Source of the DNA: UBA10677 sp045532295
GTDB lineage: Bacteria > Bacillota > Clostridia > Christensenellales > Pumilibacteraceae
Length of the DNA stretch: 64,000 nucleotides
Direction of reading: 5' to 3'
NCBI GenBank assembly: GCA_045532295.1
Contig: JAZSFP010000007.1
Span: forward strand, 62,001 to 126,000
The notes under the pieces are model-generated. The model saw only the letters and a program-made list of their open reading frames with translations. It ran no database searches and was not told the origin of the DNA. This document shows, piece after piece, positions 1 to 8,873 of the stretch (position 1 is its first letter; the number at the start of each line of letters is the position of its first letter). The position numbers were made by a program, and so were the translations under genes.

Positions 1-80
1 GCAGTGCCTTCCATAGTTGTTTGCGCTTCTTTGACTTCGTCGTTTTTAAGAGTTGCAATTTCCTGTTGATGTTTATCCAT
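1..80 (-). CDS. Unidentified protein, N-terminal fragment
   Basis: Only the first 26 codons are inside the window; the gene runs off its left edge. The start is ATG at position 80, preceded on the minus strand by a strong GGGAGGAG ribosome-binding site. The visible residues (MDKHQQEIATLKNDEVKEAQ and onward) are polar and charged with no signal peptide, and look helical. It lies downstream of the SpoVB-like gene but has its own promoter at 144-172. No function can be assigned. Confidence 0.6.
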   Translation of the reverse strand, partial: MDKHQQEIATLKNDEVKEAQTTMEGT

Positions 81-143
81 CAATGTCGGGCTCCTCCCTT
101 CTGCTCAGGTTGAGCAAAAGTAATAGTATTAAATTATGATAGC

Positions 144-172
144 ATTATAGCACTACGAGGTTTTTTTAGCAA
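144..172 (-). promoter_or_regulatory. SigA-type promoter for the partial gene at the left edge
   Basis: Read on the minus strand, TTGCTA (172-167), a 17-bp spacer and TATAAT (149-144) with an extended TGC just before the -10. It overlaps the 3' end of the SpoVB-like gene and points at the gene starting at position 80, leaving a leader of roughly 55 nt. Confidence 0.6.
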
Positions 173-1670
173 GCGTTTTAGCCGTCAATTTAGAATTTTT
201 TTTGCGTTTAACTAAAAATGCGAAAGGAATATCTATTATACCGAACAAAAGAGAAAGAGTGAGGAAGAAAAATACCGATACTATTGCCGAGATTAAGAGC
301 GCGAAGAATAGTGGCATAGCAGAACAAAGCGAGTAAACGCAAGCGGTTATAAAGCGAGTGGGAATAATAATGAGCGCGCAAAAGAGAAGTTTTTTAAGCC
401 AAGCGAACGAAAAACCGATCTTCTTACTTATAGCGTGAATATGCAGTATAGCGGAAACGCTAAGTCCAAGCCCCGTAGAAAAAGCAAGAACGCTGGTGTT
501 GAACGCGCCGAAGAAAAGAAACATAACGGCAAAAGTAACCGCCGAGCCTATTATATAGTTAATAAAACTGCGCATTTCAAGGTCAAGCGAGTTCATTACG
601 GAGGAGGTAATGCTCTCGATAGCGAGAGGAATAAGCGTCCACGAGGCGTACTTAATGTAAAGTCCTGCGCCTAAATTGTCGTACACTAAAAGGCCGATAC
701 CCTCACCGCAAGCGTCCAAAACGGGTACGAAAAGCGCGGCAAGTATTATGGAGAAAGCAAGCGCGTTTTGGATTTTTTTAGACGCTATATCCTTTTGTCC
801 TTCGCTTATACTCTTTGAAAGCGATGGAATAAGCACGAACGCAAGCGAGCCTACTATCGTTAGAGGAGCGTAAAGGAGTGGAATAGCAAGACCAACGGAC
901 GAGCCGTACTCTGACATTGCCTGCGCTGAAGAAAGTCCCGACGAAGTCAATAGAAAAGGGACTAAAAGAGCGTTGATAGAGCCTATTATACTGCTTGCAG
1001 CCCTTGAAATCGTAATGGGCAGAGCGGAAGAGATGAGCGGAGCGAAATGCCCTTTGGGACTTGCAAGTCTACCTTTGGAAATAAAATAGTAAACGCTCAC
1101 GCCAAGCATACTCACAAAGCAACCGATAGAGAGCGAAAACGCAGTAACGGACAGTTTATTTAGTCCAAGCGTAAAGAGAATAAAGCACGCAAGCATCCGT
1201 CCTATTTGCTCGACAACTTCCACGATTGACACTGCAAAAAACTTGCTTTTGCCCCAAAGATTGCCACGAAATGCGGAATAAATCGCAGAAAACAACAAAG
1301 CGGGCAACATAAAAAGCAAAAGAGAGGCGCTTTCGCTTGAAGTGAAAACCGCCGATAACGGCTTATAAAGAAGTAGAACTACGGCAATAATCAAAACGCT
1401 TACGCCCGTTCCAACGATAAGTGCGGCGGTGGTAATTCCGTTTGCGTTTTTTTCGTCAAACCGAGCGGTATATTTGCTTACGATTAGCGGAATACCGCTC
1501 GTGGTAGCAGTGAGAAGAACGAAGAAAAAAGAGAGCGCGACTTGGTAGACGCCAATTGCTTCCGCGCCCAGTTCACGCGAAAGGTAAATCTTAAAAACGA
1601 ACCCGAGAACTCTGTCTAAAATCGTAAAGAACGAAGTAGTAAAAAGAGCGGTCAAAATACTTTTACGCAT
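153..1670 (-). CDS. SpoVB/MurJ-type polysaccharide flippase (MOP superfamily)
   Basis: A 505-residue polytopic membrane protein with 12-14 predicted hydrophobic segments. The N-terminus (residues 1-70) has the family pattern of a first helix followed by DRVLGFVFKIYLSRELGAE and then GIPLIVSKYTA, which resembles SpoVB/YtgP and Wzx-type flippases that move lipid-linked sugar precursors across the membrane. Length is normal for the family. The start is ATG at 1670, with TAGGAG 7 nt upstream. The C-terminus is short and basic. Whether it flips lipid II during vegetative growth or works in sporulation cannot be told from sequence. It is transcribed away from the lipoprotein gene at 1803. Confidence 0.8.
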   Translation of the reverse strand: MRKSILTALFTTSFFTILDRVLGFVFKIYLSRELGAEAIGVYQVALSFFFVLLTATTSGIPLIVSKYTARFDEKNANGITTAALIVGTGVSVLIIAVVLLLYKPLSAVFTSSESASLLLFMLPALLFSAIYSAFRGNLWGKSKFFAVSIVEVVEQIGRMLACFILFTLGLNKLSVTAFSLSIGCFVSMLGVSVYYFISKGRLASPKGHFAPLISSALPITISRAASSIIGSINALLVPFLLTSSGLSSAQAMSEYGSSVGLAIPLLYAPLTIVGSLAFVLIPSLSKSISEGQKDIASKKIQNALAFSIILAALFVPVLDACGEGIGLLVYDNLGAGLYIKYASWTLIPLAIESITSSVMNSLDLEMRSFINYIIGSAVTFAVMFLFFGAFNTSVLAFSTGLGLSVSAILHIHAISKKIGFSFAWLKKLLFCALIIIPTRFITACVYSLCSAMPLFFALLISAIVSVFFFLTLSLLFGIIDIPFAFLVKRKKNSKLTAKTLAKKTS

Positions 1671-1767
1671 AATAAACTCCTAAACAATATAATTTATTTT
1701 TGTTGGTAGCACAGTAGAACGCAAAAATAAAAATATGATTAAAAAAAGCCAAAGTTCATTAAAAAAC

Positions 1768-1796
1768 TTGAAAATAATGACGGTATTTGATATAAT
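1768..1796 (+). promoter_or_regulatory. SigA promoter, start point at or next to an ATG
   Basis: TTGAAA (1768-1773), 17-bp spacer, TATAAT (1791-1796). The expected transcription start about 7 nt downstream falls at the ATG of the lipoprotein gene (1803), and no ribosome-binding site lies between, so the transcript may be leaderless. Confidence 0.75.
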
Positions 1797-1802
1797 ATAG
1801 AT

Positions 1803-4385
1803 ATGAAAAAAGTTTTGAAAAACTTAATAGCGGGTTTTTTGTGCCTCGTTTTACTACTTTCGCTTGGCGGTTGTAATATTTTAGTCAGTTGTGAGAGTAT
1901 TTTAGGTAACATTTTAGGTGGCTACGAATATTGCTTTAAGAAGAGTACGAAAGCGCTAACGATAGGCGAGCGATGGCTCGTGAGTGAAGACGACTTTGAC
2001 TTTGACCCCTCCGCCCCCGTTGACTTCGACTTTACATTGTCCACCTCCGACTTTGAAGTGGTGGGCGTAAGCGGAAAAACGGTAACCGCAAAAAAAGAGG
2101 GTAGCGCAGTTTTGACCGCTGATAACGGAAAAGAAAGCGTTACTTGTACGGTGGTGGTAACTAAACAAATTACCTCTTTTTCGCTTATGACGAAAGAGAG
2201 AGCAAAGAAAACCACGGATTATAGAGCAACGGATATTTACGCCGTTATAAACGACGGAACGCTCCTTGCTGATATGTTCGATATTTCTTGGACGGTGGAC
2301 GGCGAAGAACTGTATTATACGGGAGGCTCGTATACCGTTGCCCCCTCGTCCGTTTCCAAAACAACTGAAATAATCGCAACGCTAACAGATAAGAACGGCG
2401 AAGAATATACGGACGCAATGCGCGTTTGCTATTACGACGAAAGCCCCACTTCGTTAACGCTAACTTCGAGCGGAAATAAAGAGCAATCAATAGAAGAAAC
2501 GAGCGAAGTAAGGTACTCTCTTGTGATAGAAGAGCAAACTTTGCCTGCAATTTCTTGGCTCGTAAACGGAAAAGAGGAAGCGCGCGACTGTCAAACCTTT
2601 AATTTTACCCCAAACGCCGTGGGCGAGTATAAAATATCCGCACTCGTCAATGGCACGGAAAGTGAAACGGACAAAATAACGGTGTCTGGTAGCGTAACGC
2701 CAACTTCAGTTTCTGCCGATTTTGATACCTACTATCCGAGCGTTTTGGTGTCCTTTAATTCGCTTGGGGGAGAGGGTGAAACTTACACCGTAAAAGTAGA
2801 GCAAAACAATCAAATTAAAACGATTGAAACGAGCGAAAATCAAGTTCTTTTAGATAACTCAAAGTTAGATATTTTTGATACCGTATGCAAAATTTCCGTA
2901 AAAAGTAATGGTAACGGCGAGTATTTACAAGAGAGTGAATACAGTGAAGAAGTAGTTATTGAAAAACAAACTTCCACCGCAAAATATTACCTCGAAAAAA
3001 CTTGGTTTGGCGGTAATTATTATATGTCAAGCGACGAGGAAGTTTACGCTATTTACGACTACTTTATGCTTTATCGCGACCAGCCCTTAAACGGTAGTAC
3101 GAAGTCTTCGCACTCCGTTTATATGGGATATCAATCGGATTATACCGTTTCTCGTCTTTCCCAAATTGCGTTTGATAGAGCGGGATATACGGGTAGTTAC
3201 GATATAAGCCACAACTCAAAAACGATAGGTAACGATACTACTATAACTTTTGAATTCGATTTCCATACGCTGTCAACCCCAACGAATACTAACGCTCCAA
3301 GCGGTAACGCTTTTAACGGAAGAGAACTCCATATCTCAAGCGTAGGTATGGGCGACGCTCCCCTTTATATTGATACAATTAAAAAGACCGCCACGGTTAG
3401 TACTACAGACCAACTTTATAGAGTGGCTGAACTTGGTTATAAACCTCTTCCGCAAGCAGACGGTAGAGCGGAAGAATACTATGCTTACGCTAAAGAGTTA
3501 CTCTCTCAAATTCTCGACGAGAGTATGAGCGACGTGGAAATTGCGCACGCAATCTACGACTGGATTATGTGGCGAGTAAGTTACGATAGCGCTGCAAGTT
3601 ATGTAGACGAAATTGAAGACGCCGTTAAACTTGGCGCGTTCTATATCGAAGGCGTGCTTACTGACGAAAATTACACCGCTGTTTGTGACGGTATGAGCAA
3701 AACCTATTCCCTTCTTTGTAATATGGCAGGACTTCCCTGCGTCCGCGTTACCGGTTACGCCGATAGCGGTGGAGGTATGGGCGGACACGCGTGGAACAAA
3801 GTAAAAGTGGACGGCGAGTGGTATGTGGTAGACTGTACTTGGGGCGATTACGAAACCTCCGTCGAGTACTACAAATACATCACCCCGTTTAGAAAAACGC
3901 TGATGTCCTTCTCAGGCGAAACGGCGTCGCACGAATATTTCTTGCTCACCGACGGTCAAATCTCGCTTACTCACGAAGAAGACGAAAACACCGCGTATCC
4001 TAAAACTTCTCCTCTGCCTTATAACGCTTATAACGAAAGCGAAGACCTTGGCTTCGTAGTAAGCGGTAAACGCTATTCAGCGTATCTTTCAAGTGAGGAG
4101 CAAATAAGCGAATACGCAACTGCGCTTGCTCAATATCTTGCTTCTGCCTTTACGGGAAACGATTTTACCTTCTCGATAGGCGAAAGGGAAGAAACTTCTC
4201 AGTTTGCGGTCTTTGAAGTCGCTCTTGCGCCCTCGGCGTCGGCTAAGATTAAACAAGCAATAAACAATACGCTAACGGGTAATCCCTTCTATAAAGCGCT
4301 CAATAAGCAAAATCTATATTCGGCAATTTTTCTTTCGGGTTATAATATGAAGGTTATCGTTAGTAAAACGGTAGAAATTGAGTAA
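1803..4385 (+). CDS. Transglutaminase-like lipoprotein with Ig-like domains
   Basis: An 860-residue exported lipoprotein. The signal peptide ends in the lipobox LGGC (residues 21-24), so it should be anchored outside the membrane. Residues about 50-300 read as bacterial Ig-like repeats (for example SAVLTADNGKESVTCTVVV), followed by a second beta-rich stretch. A transglutaminase-core domain occupies about 560-700 with a visible Cys-His-Asp triad: C628 in AVCDGMSK, H662 in GGHAWNKV, D677 in VVDCTWGD. Such domains act as cysteine peptidases, amidases or crosslinkers; the substrate here is unknown. The gene is monocistronic, between its own promoter and a terminator at 4392. No Shine-Dalgarno sequence precedes the ATG. 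Confidence 0.8.
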   Translation: MKKVLKNLIAGFLCLVLLLSLGGCNILVSCESILGNILGGYEYCFKKSTKALTIGERWLVSEDDFDFDPSAPVDFDFTLSTSDFEVVGVSGKTVTAKKEGSAVLTADNGKESVTCTVVVTKQITSFSLMTKERAKKTTDYRATDIYAVINDGTLLADMFDISWTVDGEELYYTGGSYTVAPSSVSKTTEIIATLTDKNGEEYTDAMRVCYYDESPTSLTLTSSGNKEQSIEETSEVRYSLVIEEQTLPAISWLVNGKEEARDCQTFNFTPNAVGEYKISALVNGTESETDKITVSGSVTPTSVSADFDTYYPSVLVSFNSLGGEGETYTVKVEQNNQIKTIETSENQVLLDNSKLDIFDTVCKISVKSNGNGEYLQESEYSEEVVIEKQTSTAKYYLEKTWFGGNYYMSSDEEVYAIYDYFMLYRDQPLNGSTKSSHSVYMGYQSDYTVSRLSQIAFDRAGYTGSYDISHNSKTIGNDTTITFEFDFHTLSTPTNTNAPSGNAFNGRELHISSVGMGDAPLYIDTIKKTATVSTTDQLYRVAELGYKPLPQADGRAEEYYAYAKELLSQILDESMSDVEIAHAIYDWIMWRVSYDSAASYVDEIEDAVKLGAFYIEGVLTDENYTAVCDGMSKTYSLLCNMAGLPCVRVTGYADSGGGMGGHAWNKVKVDGEWYVVDCTWGDYETSVEYYKYITPFRKTLMSFSGETASHEYFLLTDGQISLTHEEDENTAYPKTSPLPYNAYNESEDLGFVVSGKRYSAYLSSEEQISEYATALAQYLASAFTGNDFTFSIGEREETSQFAVFEVALAPSASAKIKQAINNTLTGNPFYKALNKQNLYSAIFLSGYNMKVIVSKTVEIE

Positions 4386-4391
4386 AAACGA

Positions 4392-4417
4392 ACTCCCATA
4401 AAAATATGGGAGTTTTT
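4392..4417 (+). terminator. Intrinsic terminator after the lipoprotein gene
   Basis: A 9-bp perfect stem (ACTCCCATA / TATGGGAGT) with an AAAA loop, followed by TTTT. Confidence 0.85.
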
Positions 4418-4429
4418 CAATTAAAAGTC

Positions 4430-4458
4430 TTGCAAAAAAATCCGTTTTGTGTTATAAT
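4430..4458 (+). promoter_or_regulatory. SigA promoter of the alpha-galactosidase gene
   Basis: TTGCAA (4430-4435), 17-bp spacer, TATAAT (4453-4458) with an extended TGT before it. No operator-like repeat is evident around it. Confidence 0.75.
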
Positions 4459-4493
4459 TAACTTAGTAAAAAAACACTTCTCGAGGAGGCAAT

Positions 4494-6671
4494 ATGAGTA
4501 TTTTTGTAAACGACGAAGAAAAACTATTTTTCCTTGAAACGGATAAAACAAGTTACGCTATGGGCGTTAACCGCCTTGGTGTTCTTGAAACTCTTTACTT
4601 CGGTCAAAAAGTAGGCAGGGAAAACCTTCGATACGCTAATAGAAGAAACGGTAGAGGCTACGCTGCAAGTATGCCCGACAGCATAAATCGTGGCGAGGAC
4701 GCTAACCAGTTTAGAGCGGAATGTTCTACCTCACATTACGGCGACTATCGTGTTCCCACCGTTATGGCGACTTTTAGCGACGGGTCAAGAGTAGTGGACC
4801 TTCGCTATGAAAGTTACGAAATAAACGCAAACCGTCCCGACGGAGGTATGCCCGTCGTATCTGGGGGTGAAACGCTGAAAATTACGCTCGTTGACCAAAA
4901 ATCCCAACTTAAAGTAAACCTTTACTATACGATTTATCAAGACCTTTCCGCCGTCGTTCGCTCGCTTGAAATTGTCAACGACGGACAAGAAACGGTAATG
5001 CTCGACCGCGCGTTTTCCTTTTGTCTTGACTTTCCAAACTACGAATATAAATACCTTTCTCTTAACGGCGCGCACCAAAACGAACGCCAAATCGCAACTA
5101 ACACCGTTATTCCCGGCGTGTACTCCGTGGAAAGCCACCGTGGAACTTCTTCCCCTCAACACAATCCCTTCTTGGCGGTTTTAAGTAAAGATGCTACTGA
5201 AACGGAAGGTGAAGTATTCGGCTTTAACCTCGTTTATAGCGGTAGTTTCCAAATAGACCTTGAACTTGACGAGTGCAACTCCGTCCGCGTAGCAGGCGGT
5301 ATTAACTCCTTTGATTTTTGTTGGGAACTGAGGAGTGGAGACAGTTTCGTAACACCCGAGTGCGTTATCTGTTATAGCAACGCCGGTATAGGTGAAATGA
5401 GCCGTACTTTCCACGACCTCTATCGCGACCACCTCATCAATCCCAACTTCGCAAAAAAGCCTCGCCCTATAGTTATTAACAACTGGGAAGGCACTTACTT
5501 TGACTTTAACGAAGAAAAACTTTGCGCAATGATTGAGTCGGTAAAAGGAACGGGCATTGACACCTTCGTTCTTGACGACGGCTGGTTTGGTCATCGCGAC
5601 AACGACCTATCTTCCCTTGGAGACTGGTTTATCTACGAGAAAAAACTTCCCAACGGCTTAAAGCCCGTAGCAGATTGTTGCCACCGTAACGGAATGAAGT
5701 TTGGTCTTTGGTTTGAGCCTGAAATGGTCAACCGTGATAGCGTTTTGTTTGAAACCCACCCCGAGTGGACTATTCAGTCCCCCGGTAGACCTATCTGCAG
5801 AGGTAGAGACCAGTACGTCCTCGATATTACTCGCGAAGACGTTCGCGCGTATATAAAGAAAGTTATGACCGATATAATTCGTGAGAACGAAGTAGAGTAC
5901 GTAAAGTGGGATATGAACAGAAGTGTAACTGAGTGCTGGTCGCAAACGCTTCCTCCTCATCGCCAAAAAGAATTTATGCACAGATACTGCCTTGGTTACT
6001 ACGATATTCTTCGCTACTTTAAAAACGAATTTCCCGACCTTATAATAGAAGGTTGCGCGTCGGGTGGCGGAAGATTTGACGCAGGCGCGCTTGCGTTCAC
6101 GCCTCAAATTTGGACGAGCGACAACTCCGACGCTTATCATCGCACCAAAATTCAGTACGGAACTTCACTTTGCTATCCTTTGTCCGCAATGAGTTGTCAC
6201 GTCTCCGTCAGTCCTAATCATCAAACGGGTAGAATAACTTCGTTCAAGTCTCGCTGTCAAATTGCTTACTTTGGAGCAACGGGTTACGAGTTCGACCCAA
6301 CTAAACTCACCGCGGAAGAAATGGAACAAATCGTAAAACGCAACGAAGAGTATAGACGCGACGAAGAACTTATTCTAACTGGCGACCTTTATCGAATCAA
6401 TTCGCCATTTAATAGTAACTTCTTTACTCAAATCGTAGTATCTAAGGATAAAAGAAAGGCAATCGCAGTCAATATGCAAACCTTAGCGGACGCGAACGGA
6501 CCGTTCTATACGGCAAGACTTCAAGGCTTGGACGCGGACGCAACCTATAAAATCGTTGAAAGCGGAGAAACCTACAAGGGCAGTACGCTTATGGGCGTAG
6601 GAATAAATCTTCCCTTCTGGGAGTTCAAAGATTTTGCAACTTGCGTATGGCATTTTGAAAAAATTGACTAA
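4494..6671 (+). CDS. Alpha-galactosidase, GH36 family
   Basis: A 725-residue cytoplasmic enzyme without a signal peptide, close to the usual length of bacterial GH36 enzymes such as AgaA. It should release terminal alpha-1,6-linked galactose from raffinose-family sugars or melibiose. An N-terminal beta-supersandwich is followed by a TIM barrel. The nucleophile is D473 in VKWDMNRS and the acid/base is D543 in WTSDNSD, 70 residues apart as in AgaA. The DDGWFG and GLWFEPEMV motifs are also present. The ATG has a perfect GAGGAGG site 5 nt upstream. The gene stands alone, with no transporter or regulator beside it, so substrate uptake must be encoded elsewhere. Confidence 0.92.
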   Translation: MSIFVNDEEKLFFLETDKTSYAMGVNRLGVLETLYFGQKVGRENLRYANRRNGRGYAASMPDSINRGEDANQFRAECSTSHYGDYRVPTVMATFSDGSRVVDLRYESYEINANRPDGGMPVVSGGETLKITLVDQKSQLKVNLYYTIYQDLSAVVRSLEIVNDGQETVMLDRAFSFCLDFPNYEYKYLSLNGAHQNERQIATNTVIPGVYSVESHRGTSSPQHNPFLAVLSKDATETEGEVFGFNLVYSGSFQIDLELDECNSVRVAGGINSFDFCWELRSGDSFVTPECVICYSNAGIGEMSRTFHDLYRDHLINPNFAKKPRPIVINNWEGTYFDFNEEKLCAMIESVKGTGIDTFVLDDGWFGHRDNDLSSLGDWFIYEKKLPNGLKPVADCCHRNGMKFGLWFEPEMVNRDSVLFETHPEWTIQSPGRPICRGRDQYVLDITREDVRAYIKKVMTDIIRENEVEYVKWDMNRSVTECWSQTLPPHRQKEFMHRYCLGYYDILRYFKNEFPDLIIEGCASGGGRFDAGALAFTPQIWTSDNSDAYHRTKIQYGTSLCYPLSAMSCHVSVSPNHQTGRITSFKSRCQIAYFGATGYEFDPTKLTAEEMEQIVKRNEEYRRDEELILTGDLYRINSPFNSNFFTQIVVSKDKRKAIAVNMQTLADANGPFYTARLQGLDADATYKIVESGETYKGSTLMGVGINLPFWEFKDFATCVWHFEKID

Positions 6672-6708
6672 AAACCGCAAAAAACATAGCAAAACTACTA
6701 AAAATCAG

Positions 6709-6738
6709 TTGACACGGCTTGACAGTTTATAGTATAAT
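6709..6738 (+). promoter_or_regulatory. Strong promoter of the rplU operon
   Basis: A perfect TTGACA (6709-6714) and TATAAT (6733-6738) with an 18-bp spacer. A second TTGACA at 6719-6724 is too close to the -10 to pair with it. Confidence 0.85.
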
Positions 6739-6744
6739 AGTTTA

Positions 6745-6827
6745 TGAGCCGCACAGCGGAGGTTTGCAAAATCCAACGATGGATTACCTCGCCTGGCGGA
6801 GACATCAGTGAGGAGGTGCTTTATAAA
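6745..6827 (+). ncRNA. rplU 5' leader, possible L21 autoregulatory element
   Basis: About 80 transcribed nucleotides separate the promoter from the rplU ATG. They contain short hairpins (CCGC-ACA-GCGG; ATCCA-acga-TGGAT; a CTCGCC/GGCGGAG stem) and end in a GAGGAGGTG ribosome-binding site. Leaders of this kind upstream of rplU are known in Bacillota (the L21 leader). Match to that family is inferred from position and size only; a covariance-model search would decide. Confidence 0.5.
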
Positions 6828-7127
6828 ATGTATGCAGTGATTGTAACCGGTGGAAAGCAGTACAAAGTTTCTGAAGGCGACGTTATTGAGGTAGAGAAGA
6901 TTACCGCAAGCGTGGGCGACAGCGTGGAACTTCCCGTACTTTTCACTTGTGATGGCGAAAAGATTACCGCTGGTAGCGAAGTTACCGTTAAGGCAACTTG
7001 CGAGGTAATTGCTCAGGGTAAGGACAAGAAAATTACCGTCTTTACTTACAAGGCAAAGAAGAACGTTCGCAGAAAACTCGGTCACCGTCAGCCTTTTACG
7101 AAGATTAAAGTAGTAAAAATCGGCTAA
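6828..7127 (+). CDS. rplU: 50S ribosomal protein L21
   Basis: A 99-residue ribosomal protein that binds 23S rRNA near L20. The start MYAVIVTGGKQYKVSEGD and the C-terminal RRKLGHRQPFTKIKV block are typical L21. An in-frame extension upstream exists, but ATG 6828 has a near-perfect GAGGAGGTG site 9-10 nt before it and gives the normal protein length. The stop codon overlaps the prp start by one base (TAATG), and L27 follows, the standard Bacillota order. Confidence 0.97.
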   Translation: MYAVIVTGGKQYKVSEGDVIEVEKITASVGDSVELPVLFTCDGEKITAGSEVTVKATCEVIAQGKDKKITVFTYKAKKNVRRKLGHRQPFTKIKVVKIG

Positions 7128-7453
7128 TGACGGAAGTAAAGGTAATTCTTAATAAAGGTCATATCGTTTCTCTAACAGCCCAAGGACACTCGGGTTACGG
7201 AGTAGAAGGTGAAGATATCGTATGCGCGGCGGCGTCAAGCATTATTCAAACTGCAGCGCTCGGGCTACTTAAGATAGCAGGCATAAATGTAAAAATCACC
7301 AAGGACGATAATAAAGCCTATTTTAAGATGGAAATTCCTACGCTTAACGACGAGGACAGGCACAACGCGGATATGATACTTGATACGATGTTGTGCGGAA
7401 TAGCCGACCTAAATGAAGGCTATTCGGACTTTATAGATTTGGAGGTTAAATAA
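7127..7453 (+). CDS. prp: Ribosomal-processing cysteine protease Prp (YsxB)
   Basis: A 108-residue cysteine protease. The catalytic pair is H21 (GHSGYG) and C33 (DIVCAAAS), matching the family spacing. Prp removes the short N-terminal extension of L27 in Bacillota, and the L27 gene two bases downstream encodes exactly such an extension. Its position between rplU and rpmA is diagnostic. Translation is probably coupled to rplU through the TAATG overlap. Confidence 0.95.
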   Translation: MTEVKVILNKGHIVSLTAQGHSGYGVEGEDIVCAAASSIIQTAALGLLKIAGINVKITKDDNKAYFKMEIPTLNDEDRHNADMILDTMLCGIADLNEGYSDFIDLEVK

Positions 7454-7454
7454 T

Positions 7455-7727
7455 ATGTTTATCAATATTCAATTATTTGCTCATAAGAAGGGTGGCGGTT
7501 CGACCAAGAACGGTAGAGATTCTCACGCTCAAAGACTTGGTGTAAAACGCGGTGACGGTCAGTTCGTACTTGCTGGTAATATTCTTGTTCGCCAGAGAGG
7601 TACTTCGGTACATCCCGGCAACAACGTAGGTATCGGTAGTGACGATACTCTTTTCGCCCTTATCGATGGAAAAGTTAAGTTCGAGACCAAAGCAAATAAG
7701 AAACAGGTAAGCGTTTACGCTGACTAA
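7455..7727 (+). CDS. rpmA: 50S ribosomal protein L27, precursor
   Basis: A 90-residue precursor. The first nine residues, MFINIQLFA, form the removable extension, with cleavage expected between A9 and H10 to expose HKKGGGSTKNGRDS, which reaches toward the peptidyl-transferase centre. The fold and the conserved GNILVRQRGT block are typical. GGAGG lies 10-11 nt upstream of the ATG. The operon ends here at a terminator. Confidence 0.97.
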   Translation: MFINIQLFAHKKGGGSTKNGRDSHAQRLGVKRGDGQFVLAGNILVRQRGTSVHPGNNVGIGSDDTLFALIDGKVKFETKANKKQVSVYAD

Positions 7728-7740
7728 TAAGAAAAACCAA

Positions 7741-7767
7741 AAGTACGGTTTTAAGCCGTACTTTTTT
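7741..7767 (+). terminator. Intrinsic terminator of the rplU operon
   Basis: An 8-bp stem (AAGTACGG / CCGTACTT), 7-nt loop and a run of six T. Confidence 0.85.
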
Positions 7768-7782
7768 CATACCAAAAAGCCT

Positions 7783-8589
7783 ATGATAAAAGTTAGTAGT
7801 GAATACTTTGATATAAAAGCGACGCTCGAGTGCGGTCAATTCTTCCGTTATCATAAAAACGACGACGGTAGTTATTTCGTGTATTCTTTGGATAAACGCT
7901 GTAAAATTTGGCAAGAAAACGGTAGCGTATATATTGAGACTGACGACGAAAATTACTTTCGTTTATTCTTTGATTTAGACACCGATTATTCAAAAATTGT
8001 TAATACGTTATCAAAATTTCGTGACATAAAGGAAAAAGTTGAGTACGGCAAAGGCATAAGAATACTGCGCCAAAATTTAACGGAAACGGTAATATCGTTT
8101 ATAATATCGGCTAATAACAATATAGCGAGAATAAAGAGCATTATAGAACGACTTTGTATAAGCCGAGGAAAGAATATGGGCGAGTATTACGCGTTCCCAA
8201 CTTTATCCGAACTTCAAACGCTTTCAGTGGAGGATTTTAAGGCGCTTGGACTTGGATATAGAGCGGAATACTTATATAGGACTTGCCGTGATTTTGAAAG
8301 TGAGGAAGAGCGAATAAATAAAATTACCGATCCTCTTTTGGCGCATAAAGAACTTTGTAAGTTTATGGGAATAGGACCTAAAGTAGCGGATTGTATAACC
8401 TTGTTTGGAATGCATTTAACTTACTCTTACCCCGTCGATACTTGGATTTTTAAAGAAAATAGAACGGAAGAACTCAATACTCCGCAAAAAGTAAGAGAGC
8501 ATTACCTATCCCTTTACGGAGAGTACGCAGGGTTTGCTCAGCAATATATATTTTACTACGCGCGAGAGACGAGTAATAAAAGGTCATAA
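7783..8589 (+). CDS. 8-oxoguanine DNA glycosylase (OGG1-type, HhH-GPD)
   Basis: A 268-residue base-excision repair enzyme. The N-terminal half resembles the OGG1 domain (residues 10-60, LECGQFFRY). The helix-hairpin-helix and GPD motif follow: GIGPKVADCITL with the catalytic lysine at K200 and PVDTW with the assisting aspartate at D219. Both a glycosylase and a lyase step are therefore expected. The ATG at 7783 starts just after the rpmA terminator and has no good Shine-Dalgarno site and no clear promoter, so expression may be low or depend on read-through. Confidence 0.85.
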   Translation: MIKVSSEYFDIKATLECGQFFRYHKNDDGSYFVYSLDKRCKIWQENGSVYIETDDENYFRLFFDLDTDYSKIVNTLSKFRDIKEKVEYGKGIRILRQNLTETVISFIISANNNIARIKSIIERLCISRGKNMGEYYAFPTLSELQTLSVEDFKALGLGYRAEYLYRTCRDFESEEERINKITDPLLAHKELCKFMGIGPKVADCITLFGMHLTYSYPVDTWIFKENRTEELNTPQKVREHYLSLYGEYAGFAQQYIFYYARETSNKRS

Positions 8590-8627
8590 ATATAACGCTA
8601 AAAGCATACACTAAACCGAGGTGAGCA

Positions 8628-8873
8628 ATGGCGTTTTTATTCGATTTAAGTAAAAAATTTGGGCAAAACCCCAACTATACCGTCGTTAATTTCGACGGTA
8701 AATTTATTTATCTTGACGGAATAATTCGCCTTCGAGAAATAACCGCGTCGCTTATAACAGCAAGCGTTAAGAACGCAGTAATAAAAATCGAGGGCGAAAA
8801 CCTACTAATTGAAGAGATGGACGGCGATAGCGTAATCGTTAAGGGGGATATTATAAGTGTTACCTCAGCCTAA
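8628..8873 (+). CDS. yqfC: YabP/YqfC-family sporulation protein
   Basis: An 81-residue beta-rich protein of the YabP/YqfC family; the core VVNFDGKFIYLDGIIRLREI to IIEEM/GD-I pattern and the position directly before yqfD identify it. Family members are made in the mother cell during sporulation in Bacillus. GAGGTG precedes the ATG. It overlaps yqfD by 17 nt, so the two are coupled. Its presence suggests a sporulation programme or a remnant of one. Confidence 0.8.
   Translation: MAFLFDLSKKFGQNPNYTVVNFDGKFIYLDGIIRLREITASLITASVKNAVIKIEGENLLIEEMDGDSVIVKGDIISVTSA

Noticed and set aside
2245..2550. Minus-strand frame inside the lipoprotein gene
   Set aside because: Basic, repetitive shadow frame without start signals; typical antisense of a Glu/Asp-rich coding sequence.
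6744..6827. Upstream extension of the rplU frame
   Set aside because: The extra 28 codons cover the structured leader and the ribosome-binding site; ATG 6828 gives normal L21.
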